Part shown: piece by piece, positions 34,634 through 43,482 of the stretch
How the letters are laid out: the number at the start of each line of letters is the position of its first letter
How positions within the stretch are numbered: position 1 is the first letter of the stretch
Assembly (NCBI GenBank): GCA_016710965.1
Contig: JADJTW010000011.1
Span: forward strand, 1 to 64,000
Source: Flavobacteriales bacterium
GTDB lineage: Bacteria > Bacteroidota > Bacteroidia > Flavobacteriales_F > PHOS-HE28
DNA length: 64,000 nt
Direction of reading: 5' to 3'
Position numbers and translations under genes: made by a program
The notes under the pieces: generated by a model
Database searches by the model: none
Seen by the model: the letters and a program-made list of their open reading frames with translations, nothing else
What the model was told of the DNA's origin: nothing

Positions 34634-36312
34634 CTACTCCACCACCATGTTCCCGCTGTATATGCGCTTGCCGTTGCTCAACGTTACCATGTAGAAGCCG
34701 GGGCTCACGTCCCAAACATCCAGGCGTGGGCGTTCCTCATCCATGAGCAACTGCTGCTCGCTTACCATACGGCCGGTGCCATCGTAGATGCGCAATTGCA
34801 ATTGCGCTTCATTGGCCACGCGCTGGGTACCCTCAGGCGGAAACTGCCCTGATTGGGGTTGGCGTAGATCTCTAGGCCTGTGTTCTCCAACTGCATGGCA
34901 GGGGGTACACCGGTGATCGATCCGTACTTGGCGAGTACGATGTCCTCCCAACCATGGGTTGTGTAGCCTTCACTGCCGAATGTCGTGGTGCCCCAGGGGA
35001 AAAATTGTGAAAATCCACTACAGACTACTGCATTGTCCCCACTAACCTGCCGTTGCCCGGCCGTGCCCAGGGGGCTGGGCAAACGCCAGTGGATTGCCTA
35101 AAGAATCAAGCGAGGCAAGGAAGAGGTCACCATACTGAGATGCGGAAAAGTGTTTCCGCCAAGTTCTATTTGCTCATTGAGTAAGCCTGTAACAAGCAGA
35201 TTGCCGCTGGCTAGGACATCTATCCCTTGAAAGAAGAATGAGCCGGTACCGTCGAACTCACGGACCCATGCTGGCGAACCATCAGATGTGTACTTGATCA
35301 ACATACCATTCAAATCGTTATCTGGTGATTGAAGAGTATCGTATGCCACGACGGCATTCTGATAGTAGCCACACGCTATATGGATGCTTCCGTCCTGGGC
35401 GACATCCATTTGAGCGGGATTTCCCCTTGCGCCCGGGTATCCATCCAATCGAATCCACTCCGCAATCCCACTAGCGGTGTCGAGACTTGCTAGAATGAAT
35501 CCATCCCCTATTCGGCCAATCACGCTTATCGTGTCCACGGTTGTGGTATCGCCCGATTGTTGGATATGGGCAAGTCCGTGCCCAACAATGCGAGCCCCAT
35601 TCAGCCTCAGCGTACTAATGCCGACGCGCTTCTGATTTCCTTGATAGGAACAGAACGGCTTGGCCCAGATCAATTCACCGCTTGCAGACAACTTGACCAA
35701 GAAGGACCCATTGGGAATTGATTCGTTCTCCACCACTGTAGTTTCGTATTCATCGGTGGACAACGAAACAAAGATGCTCCCACCGGGCAGCTTGGCCATC
35801 GTAATGCCGTATACCCTGCTCGACTCGAAGGCTAGGCTTGTGGCAATGTTCCTCACCCACAGGCATCGCCCGTCCAAAGTCCACCTGGAAATCGCCACTG
35901 CAGCGGAGGGTGATGCAACCGAACAGGGTGTCCAAATAACAGGCTGCGATATAGTTCGCGAGAACAATAGCGACGAGCCGGCACTGTCGAGAACAACAGC
36001 GCTGAGATTGACATTGCTGGTTGGACTGTTCAAGCTTCGAGCCCAAAGGAGGGCTCCGTTCGCATCGGTTTTTGCTATGAAACTGTCATCGCTGCCCAAT
36101 AGCGTGTCTGTGCCGAAGTAGCAATCGGAGTAGGTCATGGATGTCCATGGTCTGGCATAGTCGCCGAACCAATAGATGGCACCTTGTGCATCGATCGCTC
36201 CAATGTGCGCATTGTCAATTCCAGGACCGCCTACATGCTGTGACCAAAGCCATTCTTGGGCGACTAGCCGAGCAACAAGAAAGAGGCATGGAAGAGTGAG
36301 GAATGCACGCAT
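34634..36312 (-). pseudogene. Gene B: paralogue of gene A, broken by at least three frame changes
   Basis: It starts at the ATG at 36312 with signal M-R-A-F-L-T-L-P-C-L-F-L-V-A-R-L-V-A-Q, then W-L-W-S-Q-H-V-G-G-P-G-I-D. It stays in frame to 35098 (about 404 codons) and tracks gene A closely. Near 35130 the homology moves to the frame reading Y-G-D-L-F-L-A-S-L-D-S-L-G. It shifts again around 35070 (frame 35082-34762, with H-G-W-E-D-I-V-L-A-K-Y), and again near 34818. There a single G is missing relative to gene A, moving into the frame that ends G-N-M-V-V-E at 34634. The last 171 bp nearly duplicate gene A's end. Base composition looks less GC-rich than surrounding genes. Confidence 0.8.
34637..34807 (-). 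repeat. 171-bp direct repeat, copy 2 (T9SS sorting domain of gene B)
   Basis: Ungapped match to 32740-32910 (about 95% identical). Upstream of this block genes A and B diverge much more, so the block is younger than the gene duplication or was homogenised by conversion. Confidence 0.85.
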
Positions 36313-36316
36313 GGCC

Positions 36317-37520
36317 TTAGTGTTTGACAACGATTTTCGAATGCAGCAGATGCTCGTTGGAACTAACGCGGAGCGTGTACGTCCCCGCAGCAACGGTTCG
36401 AAGGTCCAACGCGAACTGCGGGCCCCCGAACGATTTGCTCAAGACCCGATTGCCGCGGCTATCGAGCAACTCGACACCGATCGACCCTGTTTCAACCCAG
36501 GCCCCTGCTTCTATTGGGATGTCGAAGTGATCGCCAGGTTGGTTTGATACGGATGCTCGGAGGACTCGCTGTTGTATGCACGCCGAGTTCGATCTCCTTG
36601 TCCTGTTCCACGAAGGACGTCGGGGGGCCTTGGACGAAGGACACCGATGTACTCCGCAAATTCACGCTCGCGATGTCCTCGCACGTGAAGACGACCGGTG
36701 CGGTATGCGCATGGACTTCGCAGCCTGTGAGGGCGCGGAATTCCTGCCCCCAATGCACAGCGTAGCGGGCCTTCATATCGGAGCGGCCGCCCACAACTTC
36801 GTTCTCGAAGGACAGGCTTGCCAGTGCTTCGAAATTCTGCGTCTCGTTCGACCAGACAACAGCGTACTCCACAACCTGGTCCACCTGGCTGACCAGTGAT
36901 TGCAGCGCGTGGGTGGCTCCTGGCAGAAAAGGATAGAAGGCATTGTCTTCTCCCACGTAGCCCTTCTTCATCCATGCCGTAGCATAAGCGCCGAATTTGA
37001 TGTCCCAGATGATTTTGTCCAGCACCTCCCCGGGCACGTTAGGGTTCAATGGATTGCCTGGCGCCGGATCATACGCCCTTATCTCGAATTCTCCGTTGTC
37101 ATCGGTGTAGCCCGAATGCGTGTACATTGTCGGACTCGGATTCGGGAGAAAGGGGTTATCCACACCAACCCATCCGACGGCGTGAACCGCCGCGCCTGCA
37201 ATCGGGTTTCCACCTTGATCAACCAGCCTTCCTGTAAGCGTTCCATAGTAGGCCTGGCCCCACACGTCAGTGTACACCGTTGAGTTCGATGGATGCCCGT
37301 ACGGATTGTAGTACGCGTCGTTCATATCCACCGTGGGCGAGACCGGACCGTATTGCACGGATGGCGCTGGCGGGTTAGTCACCCACGAGACGAAGGTCTC
37401 CGCCGCCTGCTTGCGCAATGCCTCGTAGCCCGTGATACCGTTGACGAGGTCCATCGGTCCGGGATCGCCCGATTTGTGGATCCCATAGTACCGTTCGAGT
37501 AGTCCTGCGGTGAGTTCGGA
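36317..37520 (-). pseudogene. Gene C, 3' part: carboxypeptidase-like domain and T9SS sorting domain
   Basis: This continues gene C after a frame change near 37500-37520. The frame reads E-R-Y-Y-G-I-H-K-S-G-D-P-G-P-M-D-L-V-N-G, then a carboxypeptidase-like beta domain (G-T-L-T-G-R-L-V-D-Q-G-G-N-P-I-A-G-A). It reaches K-E-I-E-L-G-V near 36580. There a second shift moves the coding sense to a third frame: W-V-E-T-G-S-I-G-V-E-L-L-D-S-R-G-N, G-T-Y-T-L-R-V and a TAA at 36317-36319. That end is a type A T9SS signal. Without the second shift the frame would stop at 36492 and the sorting signal would be lost. Gene B starts four bases further on. Confidence 0.72.
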
Positions 37521-38734
37521 TCATTCGGTATCGGCGGCCATGGCGGCGGATCGGCGTACCAGTGGATGTTCTGGAAGACCCACCACCCATAGCCGGCACA
37601 GCGCGAGCCAAGGACGAGCGGGAATGTGGCGCGCAGGAAATCATCCTGGTCCTGCTCGCTTCCGAGCAGGTACGGATACGCATAGCTTGGATAGCCATTG
37701 GGATTGTCCTGTCCTTGGAAACCGGTCTCAGTGATGATGTACGGCTTGCGGATGAAACGGTCGTATTCGTACAGCATATCGGCGTAGCGCTTTGTGGCCT
37801 TGTCCAAGAAGGTGGAGGGGTCATCGTCATGCTCGAACCGATCGTGAAGCAGATAGAGATGCATGGTCGCAAAGTCGACCTCGAGCAGCAACGGATCCCA
37901 ACCTTCGCGCCAGAGGTCGTCCATGAACACACCCCCGATGGTGGTAAGATGGCCGGGATCCACCTGTTTCAGCCTCTGGTTCCAAGCGTGCGCTATCTCA
38001 CAGATCTGCGCCCTTGTGTGTTTCGGCAGGACCTCTGGCCTTCCATCGGTAAAAGTCGGCTCACCGTAGAATTCGTACGCGAGCAGGTTCGTCACATCCT
38101 GTGCCTCAATGAAGGTGGCAATGGCCTCGATGTAGTCGAGGTGATCCTGGATCTCGGGCCAATCGGCGTTCAGGTCGAGCGCATGAACATCGCCGCCTAT
38201 CTCGAACAAAACCTTCATGCCCACTGTATTCGCCAGACTGCATACTTGGAGCACCGTGTTCATTTGGAATTCGAACACCAGGTTCGCTTGCGGATCGTAC
38301 GGCGGGTCCAGGTTGAGGAACAATTCGTCCTGTCCCGATGGAAAGGCCTTGATCGACAGCAGATGCCCGTCGCCGGCCTTCTTCGTCACCCGGCTCAGGT
38401 ATCGGATGGTATTGAATCCCATGGCTTTCATCTCGTGGAGGTCTTGCACGATGCTGGCCGGACCAGCCGCGATGCTGGGATAGGCGCACTGTCCGGTGGC
38501 GCCGAAGAAGGACGAGCGGCCGTAGCCGCAAGGTGCCAGCTCGGCAGCGCTGGGGTCGAGGGACGGTGGAGCATTGGAAGGATAGAAGAAATCGATGAAG
38601 TAGTTCATCACCATCGGGAAGAACGGTGCTCCGTTCTCATCGATGAACTGATCTCCTTGAAGCCGGATATAGCCGGGTTGCGCCATCGCAGTGCCTACGG
38701 CAAGGCACACGAGGAAGACAAGTGCTCGTGCCAT
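37379..38734 (-). CDS. Gene C, 5' part: secreted GH5-like glycoside hydrolase, frame-split
   Basis: The product has a signal peptide (M-A-R-A-L-V-F-L-V-C-L-A-V-G-T-A-M-A) and a (beta/alpha)8-type glycosidase domain. Candidate acid/base Glu is in L-A-Y-E-F-Y-G-E-P-T-F and candidate nucleophile Glu in Y-I-I-T-E-T-G-F-Q-G. This spacing fits clan GH-A, probably GH5-like, though I cannot name the substrate. The genuine frame ends soon after P-I-P-N-D-P-N-S; the remaining codons to 37379 are out of frame, and the coding sense continues in the 3' part. An upstream ATG at 38746 overlaps gene D's stop (ATGA). A long open frame on the other strand (37562-38914) is a shadow. Confidence 0.78.
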   Translation of the reverse strand: MARALVFLVCLAVGTAMAQPGYIRLQGDQFIDENGAPFFPMVMNYFIDFFYPSNAPPSLDPSAAELAPCGYGRSSFFGATGQCAYPSIAAGPASIVQDLHEMKAMGFNTIRYLSRVTKKAGDGHLLSIKAFPSGQDELFLNLDPPYDPQANLVFEFQMNTVLQVCSLANTVGMKVLFEIGGDVHALDLNADWPEIQDHLDYIEAIATFIEAQDVTNLLAYEFYGEPTFTDGRPEVLPKHTRAQICEIAHAWNQRLKQVDPGHLTTIGGVFMDDLWREGWDPLLLEVDFATMHLYLLHDRFEHDDDPSTFLDKATKRYADMLYEYDRFIRKPYIITETGFQGQDNPNGYPSYAYPYLLGSEQDQDDFLRATFPLVLGSRCAGYGWWVFQNIHWYADPPPWPPIPNDPNSPQDYSNGTMGSTNRAIPDRWTSSTVSRATRHCASRRRRPSSRG

Positions 38735-38742
38735 GGCGCTGC

Positions 38743-39504
38743 TCACTTCTTGGCGGCTATGGTTTCCTCCAACCGTGCGATGCGCTCTTCCAGTTGCAGG
38801 ATGTACAGCGCCTGCTCCTCCACCACCTGCAGCATGCGCACCTGCAGGTCGCCCACTTCCACCCCGCCCTTGGCCGCCACTTCGGCGGCGCTGGGTATGC
38901 CGGGCAAGTGGTAGTGCTCATTCAGGTATTCGCGCAACTCGTCCAAGGAGCGCAGCGCGTAATCGTTGGCGAAGACGAAGTCCGGGAAATCCTCGGCGGT
39001 CACCAGCACATCGCGGGTAACGATGCCGCCTTCGACGTAGAGCTTGTACAAGCTGCTCGTGCCGAACTCGGCGTTGCCGATCCCCACTCGGCCGATGTCA
39101 TCGACCCGCAGGCGCACCGCATCGGAAACATCGTCCCAGAGGAAGAAGTCCTGCCCGCCATCGGCGTCGAAATCGCAGCCGAGCCCCCAGCGTTGCGCGC
39201 CCGCAGCGGCGAAGCGGATCTCGCTGTGCGCATTGCCCGCTGCGGTGTTCACCAGGCTCATGCCACCGCGTTCATCGGCGTGGTGTACTTCGAATCGGTT
39301 CGTCGGATCGGATGAGCCGATGGCTACACGGCCTGCGGATGTTATCCGCATGCGTTCCTGGTTGTATGTCTTCAATACCAACGGTTGCTCATTGATGCTC
39401 CCGAGGAATCCCGAAGTTGCTGATATAGTTGCCGCAGCGTGTCCACGGCAGTGCTCCGTGGTCAGGACATCCTTCGGGTATCGTCGGAATATCGCCGTCG
39501 ACAA
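38743..39504 (-). CDS. Gene D, 3' part: tail-fibre-like C-terminus with coiled coil
   Basis: This piece holds the beta-structured stalk of gene D (L-V-L-K-T-Y-N-Q-E-R-M-R-I, G-R-V-A-I-G-S-S-D-P, L-Y-V-E-G-G-I-V-T-R-D). It ends with a conserved Bacteroidota module (D-F-P-D-F-V-F-A-N-D-Y-A-L-R-S-L-D-E-L, H-Y-H-L-P-G-I-P-S-A-A-E-V) and a heptad coiled coil (L-E-E-R-I-A-R-L-E-E-T-I). Such ends resemble phage tail-fibre tips and are widespread on Bacteroidota secreted proteins. The preceding part of the gene lies in another frame, joining near 39415. Its stop overlaps gene C's upstream start. Confidence 0.75.
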   Translation of the reverse strand: MSTAIFRRYPKDVLTTEHCRGHAAATISATSGFLGSINEQPLVLKTYNQERMRITSAGRVAIGSSDPTNRFEVHHADERGGMSLVNTAAGNAHSEIRFAAAGAQRWGLGCDFDADGGQDFFLWDDVSDAVRLRVDDIGRVGIGNAEFGTSSLYKLYVEGGIVTRDVLVTAEDFPDFVFANDYALRSLDELREYLNEHYHLPGIPSAAEVAAKGGVEVGDLQVRMLQVVEEQALYILQLEERIARLEETIAAKK

Positions 39505-40282
39505 AGCGCTTCAAGTTGCCCAAGCTGTCGATGTAGAGCATGGCTGGTGTGTTGGCGGAGAGGCCGGGGAACTTCATGACGCCGTCGGCCGGATAGCCGG
39601 AACCGTTCGATGCCATCGCTCTTGAACACCACGTCCTGCGCATCGCTGGTGCCCAGGTATTGGGCGTCGGGGTCGGTGTTGGCATTGCCGCCCATCTGCC
39701 AATCGCTGCGCTCGGGCTGGGTAAGGGTGATGCGCTCGCTGCCGACCCTGCATTGGTTGGCATCGGTAACGCTTACCGCGTAGGGCAAGGCGCCGAGCGC
39801 GCTGCGGTCCTGGGTGTACACCTCATCGCCCCAGTCGTAGCTGTAGGGCGGCACGCCGCCTTCCATCGTTACATCGATGCTGCCGTTGTAGCACTCGTAG
39901 CAGCTGATGTTGTAGCCGCTCAGGTACCGGTAGGGCGTTGCGCTTACTTGAAGGGCCACAGGCTCCACCAAGGTGATCTGCGCCTGCACCTCAACGAAGT
40001 CGGCATCCTTCACGCTGATGATGTAGAGCCCGGCGGCCAGACCGGTCTGGTCCTCGGCGTTCGATCCATTGGACCACTGGATGATGTACGGCGCAGTGCC
40101 ACCCGTGATCGTGGCATCGATGGCGCCGTCCTGCGCGCCGAAGCAGGTGATGTGGTAGCCGTTATGGTCCGGCGCGTCCAGCGTGACTTGGAGGGTTTGC
40201 GCGGAGAGCGCACTAGCGCATAGCGCGAACGTCAGCAGCGAGATGGATCTTGCGGGGGGGGCAGAAAACGCTGTGTGCTCAT
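39389..40282 (-). pseudogene. Gene D, 5' part: signal peptide and two SprB-type repeats, frame-split at a poly-G tract
   Basis: The ATG at 40282 reads M-S-T-Q-R-F-L-P-P-P and then stops, because the 8-G run (8 C in sense) puts it out of frame. One extra G gives an excellent signal peptide, R-S-I-S-L-L-T-F-A-L-C-A-S-A-L-S-A. Two SprB-type repeats follow (I-T-C-F-G-A-Q-D-G-A-I-D-A-T-I-T-G-G-T-A-P-Y and I-S-C-Y-E-C-Y-N-G-S-I-D-V). In the present frame no ATG, GTG or TTG exists between the upstream stop and this region. A second shift occurs near 39595 (into Y-P-A-D-G-V-M-K-F-P-G-L) and a third near 39415. SprB repeats are known in T9SS-exported gliding adhesins. Confidence 0.78.
40254..40261. 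repeat. G8 homopolymer inside the start of gene D
   Basis: Eight consecutive G lie 21-28 bases inside gene D. Reading-frame arithmetic shows that 9 (or 6) G would join the ATG at 40282 to the signal peptide, whereas 8 does not. Poly-G tracts of this length are classic slipped-strand contingency sites and also common assembly errors. Confidence 0.7.
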
Positions 40283-40315
40283 GGCCTTGGGTTCAGTAGT
40301 TCGCTTTCGACAGGT

Positions 40316-40347
40316 CGAAGGTGCGCATGCCTCTGGGCTATTCGCAA
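40316..40347 (-). promoter_or_regulatory. Candidate promoter for the D-C-B-A operon
   Basis: On the minus strand a TTG (complement of 40345-40347) is followed after 21 bases by CACCTTCG (complement of 40316-40323), close to the Bacteroidota TTTG/TAnnTTTG pattern. The gene D ATG is 33 bp further on. The TTG lies next to the first dyad of the palindrome cluster. Confidence 0.45.
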
Positions 40348-40348
40348 T

Positions 40349-40424
40349 ACCTGTTTCCAGGTATTTTTCGAGTGTAATGATGTCATTAAGCATCATTAGC
40401 AGCAGCATCTACCTGGAAACAGGT
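40349..40424. promoter_or_regulatory. Concentric palindrome cluster: two ACCTG-N4-CAGGT dyads around an inner inverted repeat
   Basis: ACCTGTTTCCAGGT (40349-40362) and its reverse complement ACCTGGAAACAGGT (40411-40424) are each a five-base dyad with a four-base centre. Between them TAATGATG (40375-40382) pairs with CATCATTA (40391-40398). All three symmetries share one centre at 40386.5. Dyad centres are 62 bp apart, about six helical turns, so bound dimers would lie on the same DNA face. The first dyad also forms an RNA hairpin followed by five T on the plus strand. It may be a paired operator for genes on both sides; an invertible segment is less likely. Confidence 0.55.
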
Positions 40425-40506
40425 GGAGGAGCATATCGGTCGTGAGGCGAGCGGGTCTGGGTAACCAGCATTCCCTGTAGCATGGAACTCACCCCATCTT
40501 CGCCTC

Positions 40507-41556
40507 GTGCCTTTCACCCACGACGTCATCATCATCGGCCAGGGGCTTGCGGGCACCTTGCTCAGCGAGACGTTTGCCGATAGGGGCCTGCGCGTGATGG
40601 TCTTCGATGCGCCGCGTGCCAGGCGCTCGAGCGCGGTGGCTACGGGCATCATCAACCCCATCGTATTGCGGCGCACGGTGCCCACCTGGCGCGGCTCGGA
40701 GATGCTGGCCATAGCCGGTGCGTACTACCGTGAGTTGGAATTGGACTACGACGCCAGCTTCTGGCGCCCCATGCCGCTGGTGGAGCTTTTCCCCACGGCG
40801 CAGGAGGCCGGGCTATGGCACGCGCGGATGAAGGAAGAGGAGCTGGCGCGCATGATCGCGCTCGGCAGCGGCGATGATCCGGCGGTGGCACAACTTCCTC
40901 AACCCTACGGTTGCGGCATGGTGAAGCGCTGCGCGTGGCTCGACATCCCTGCGTTGTTGCTTGCCCACCGCGAGCGATGGATGCGCTCGGGGGCTTTGGA
41001 AGAGCGCGCAGTGGAGCAGAGCGATGTGCGCGCCATCGATGGTGGTGTTGAGCTCGCTGATCGTACAGCCCCTGTGCTGGTCTGGTGCGCCGGGCCCTTC
41101 CATAGCGTGAAAGGACTGGTGCCCGTTCGCGGCGAGGGACTCACCGTACGACTTCCCGGCCTCGCGCTGCGCTCGATCGTGCATCGTGGGCTCTTCCTGC
41201 TGCCGATCGGTGACGAGGTGTATCGCGCTGGCGCCACCTTCAACTGGGACGATGTGTGGAGCGGGCGCACGGAGAAAGCGCGCCATCAGTTGCTGGACAA
41301 GCTCTCGCGCATCTGGAGCGGTGAAGTGGAAGTGCTGGACCATTGGGCAGGCGTGCGCCCTGCCGCCGTGGACCGTCGTCCGATCCTCGGCCGGATCGAT
41401 GCGCATCAAGCGGTATTCACCGGTCTGGGCTCGCGCGGTGGTTTGTTGGCACCATGGTGCGCCGCGCACCTGGCCGATCATCTCCTCACGGGCACTCCCT
41501 TGGACCCCGAAGTGGACCTCAAGCGGTTCACCGAACAGCCTCCGCCTTCTCTTTGA
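40507..41556 (+). CDS. FAD-dependent oxidoreductase (DAO family)
   Basis: The 349-residue product begins, from a GTG, with a Rossmann dinucleotide motif (D-V-I-I-I-G-Q-G-L-A-G-T-L-L). It ends with the family's FAD-contact segment (A-V-F-T-G-L-G-S-R-G-G-L-L-A-P-W), near a V-R-P-A-A-V-D-R-R-P motif. This is the layout of D-amino-acid-oxidase-like enzymes and MnmC C-terminal domains. No signal peptide, so cytoplasmic. The substrate cannot be told. It is divergent from gene D across the palindrome region, and its last 29 bases overlap a flavodoxin remnant on the other strand. Confidence 0.85.
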   Translation: MPFTHDVIIIGQGLAGTLLSETFADRGLRVMVFDAPRARRSSAVATGIINPIVLRRTVPTWRGSEMLAIAGAYYRELELDYDASFWRPMPLVELFPTAQEAGLWHARMKEEELARMIALGSGDDPAVAQLPQPYGCGMVKRCAWLDIPALLLAHRERWMRSGALEERAVEQSDVRAIDGGVELADRTAPVLVWCAGPFHSVKGLVPVRGEGLTVRLPGLALRSIVHRGLFLLPIGDEVYRAGATFNWDDVWSGRTEKARHQLLDKLSRIWSGEVEVLDHWAGVRPAAVDRRPILGRIDAHQAVFTGLGSRGGLLAPWCAAHLADHLLTGTPLDPEVDLKRFTEQPPPSL

Positions 41557-41788
41557 TGCTCGCCACGAAGCCGTCGCAGAACTCGCGCAAAGCGGCCCAG
41601 TCGGTGTACTCGTAGTCCCTGGAGGCATCCGTCTCACGTCCTTCCTTCTTCGCTATCATGCGCATGATGAAGCGCTTGAAGAAGTCGTTCTGAAGATATT
41701 TGAGGGCACCGGTCACCAGTTCGATCCGGCGAGGTGTCCGCGCGCATCCGTTGTCGAAGGAAGGGGCGCATTCCTTGGCCTCATTCAT
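41528..41788 (-). pseudogene. 3' remnant of a flavodoxin-domain protein
   Basis: The 86-codon frame reads R-R-I-E-L-V-T-G-A-L-K-Y-L-Q-N-D-F-F-K-R-F-I-M, then I-A-K-K-E-G and a D-Y-E-Y-T-D-W segment. That is the C-terminal half of the flavodoxin/HemG-like family seen in Bacteroidota. The N-terminal FMN-binding half is absent, because the region where it should lie holds the start of the alpha-2-macroglobulin gene on the other strand. It is therefore a truncated gene. It overlaps the end of the FAD oxidoreductase gene tail to tail. Confidence 0.65.
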
Positions 41789-41857
41789 GATCGTTGTCAA
41801 CCCCAAGCCCCGATGAATACGAGCTTTGCGCACCGCCTTCGTCGCGCCGCTCCGACC

Positions 41858-43477
41858 ATGCTGAAACCAGCCCTCCGCACCGCCCTTGTCCTATCCGTCG
41901 CCGCTGCCGTCCTCTTCGGTTGCCGCACCACGCACGAAAGCGTACGCAGTGTACAGCGTGCGGATCCACGCTGGTCGGCCATCGACTCCCTGGCGAACCT
42001 CGGGCAATACGCTACGGCGTTGGAGCGCACCGATTCGCTCCTGGCCGAGGCTGAGCGCAGCGGTGATTGGCGCACCGAGTTCAAGGCGTGGATACGCCGT
42101 GCCGAGTTCCGCGACTATGCCGGTGTGGAGGATGTTCTGACGCTCAAGGAGCTGGGCGATCGAGCGCGCATCGCGCCGGTGCCACTAGCCCAGCTATTGC
42201 ACAGTGTCCGCGCCGAGGGATGGTGGACCAAGTACAGCAACGAACGATGGATCATCCTCGAACGCACGGAACTGGCGACTGTTAGCGACGACGACCCCGA
42301 GACGTGGACCCAGCGACGGTACATGGAAGAAGTGATCGGGGCGTTCTCGGCCTCGGTGCGACCGATGGACACGCTTGCGCGGATCCCTGTCGGCGAGCTC
42401 GGGATACTGCTTGAAGGCGATAGTGGAGCGCACTACCTGCGGCCCACGCTCTTCGATCTGCTCGCGCACAGGGCCATTGCTGTTTTCCGCAACAGCGAAA
42501 CTCGACTGGCTGAGCCCGCCTGGCGCTTCACGCTGGACGACCCGCACTACTTCACGCTCTTCGAGCCCTTCGCTATGCGGCCCTTGCGCCACCGGGACAG
42601 TACAGCATGGGAGTTCCAGGCTTTGCGCCTCTATCAAGAGATGGAGCGTATCCATTTGGTGGATGATACCATCGCCGCGTACGTGGACCTGGTGACGGAC
42701 CGCCTGGCATACGTGCATGAGCACTGCGCGCTGCCCAACAAGGATTCGTTGCATCTGGCGGCATTGGAACAGCTGCGCACGCGCCTTCCCGAGGATGTGT
42801 GCTGGAGCGAGACCACCGTGGAGATCGCTCGCTGGCACGCCCGCGCCGCCGGGCGCTACGACCGACTGAATGGCGATGCGTGGAAGTGGGAGCGCAAGCG
42901 GGCGGTGGAACTATGCGACTCGGCGATCGCACGTTGGCCGAAGTCCTTCGGCGCGCGCAATGCACGGGCCTTGAGAGAGCGATTGAAGCAAGCCGAGATG
43001 AATGTGCAGTGCGAGCAGGCCGTGCCCTCGCGTAAGGACTTCCTCATTTCTCTGGAGTACCGCAATGCTCCGCATGTATGGCTGCGTGTGGTGAAGGACC
43101 CGGCGAAGGAGGGCGAACGCCAGTATGGACAAGAACATGCGGTGCGCCTGGCCGCCATGAAGCCAGAGCTTGCTTGGGACATCGCCCTTCCGGACGACGG
43201 CGACCTGAACAGCCATCGCGTGGAGTTGCCCGTTGCAGGACTGCCTTACGGCAAGTACGTGGTCCTTGCCAGCACGAGCGCCGCCTTCAATGCGATCGAG
43301 TACCCGATGGTGTGGTGCAACTTGCAAGTGACGGACATGTCCGTTGTTCGTCGCGAAAGCGGGACCAACCTCGAACTCCTGGTGCTTGATCGGACGAGCG
43401 GCCTTCCCTTGCCCGGCGTGATGGCCACGCTCTTCGTCGAAGACTTTTCCAGCGGTGAGAGGCGCAAGGAGAAGCTG
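41858..43477 (+). CDS. Alpha-2-macroglobulin family lipoprotein, N-terminal part (frame-split)
   Basis: It starts M-L-K-P-A-L-R-T-A-L-V-L-S-V-A-A-A-V-L-F-G-C, a lipoprotein signal with the lipid Cys at residue 22. An earlier ATG at 41813 would add 15 residues. About 520 residues of helical and beta (macroglobulin) domains follow. Near 43440-43480 the coding sense leaves this frame: it runs on to 43687 with an unlikely sequence, while G-A-L-V-T-D-A-E-G-R-V begins in the next frame. With the following piece it forms one ~2,000-residue envelope lipoprotein, presumed to trap attacking proteases in the periplasm. Confidence 0.8.
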
Positions 43478-43482
43478 GCGCA

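Noticed and set aside
37562..38914. 450-residue plus-strand frame over gene C
   Set aside because: Gene C on the minus strand has a signal peptide and glycosidase motifs; the opposite frame has none.
40346..40368. Rho-independent terminator (AATACCTG hairpin plus T-run) on the plus strand
   Set aside because: No plus-strand gene ends there. The sequence is better explained as one arm of the symmetric palindrome cluster, though premature termination cannot be excluded.
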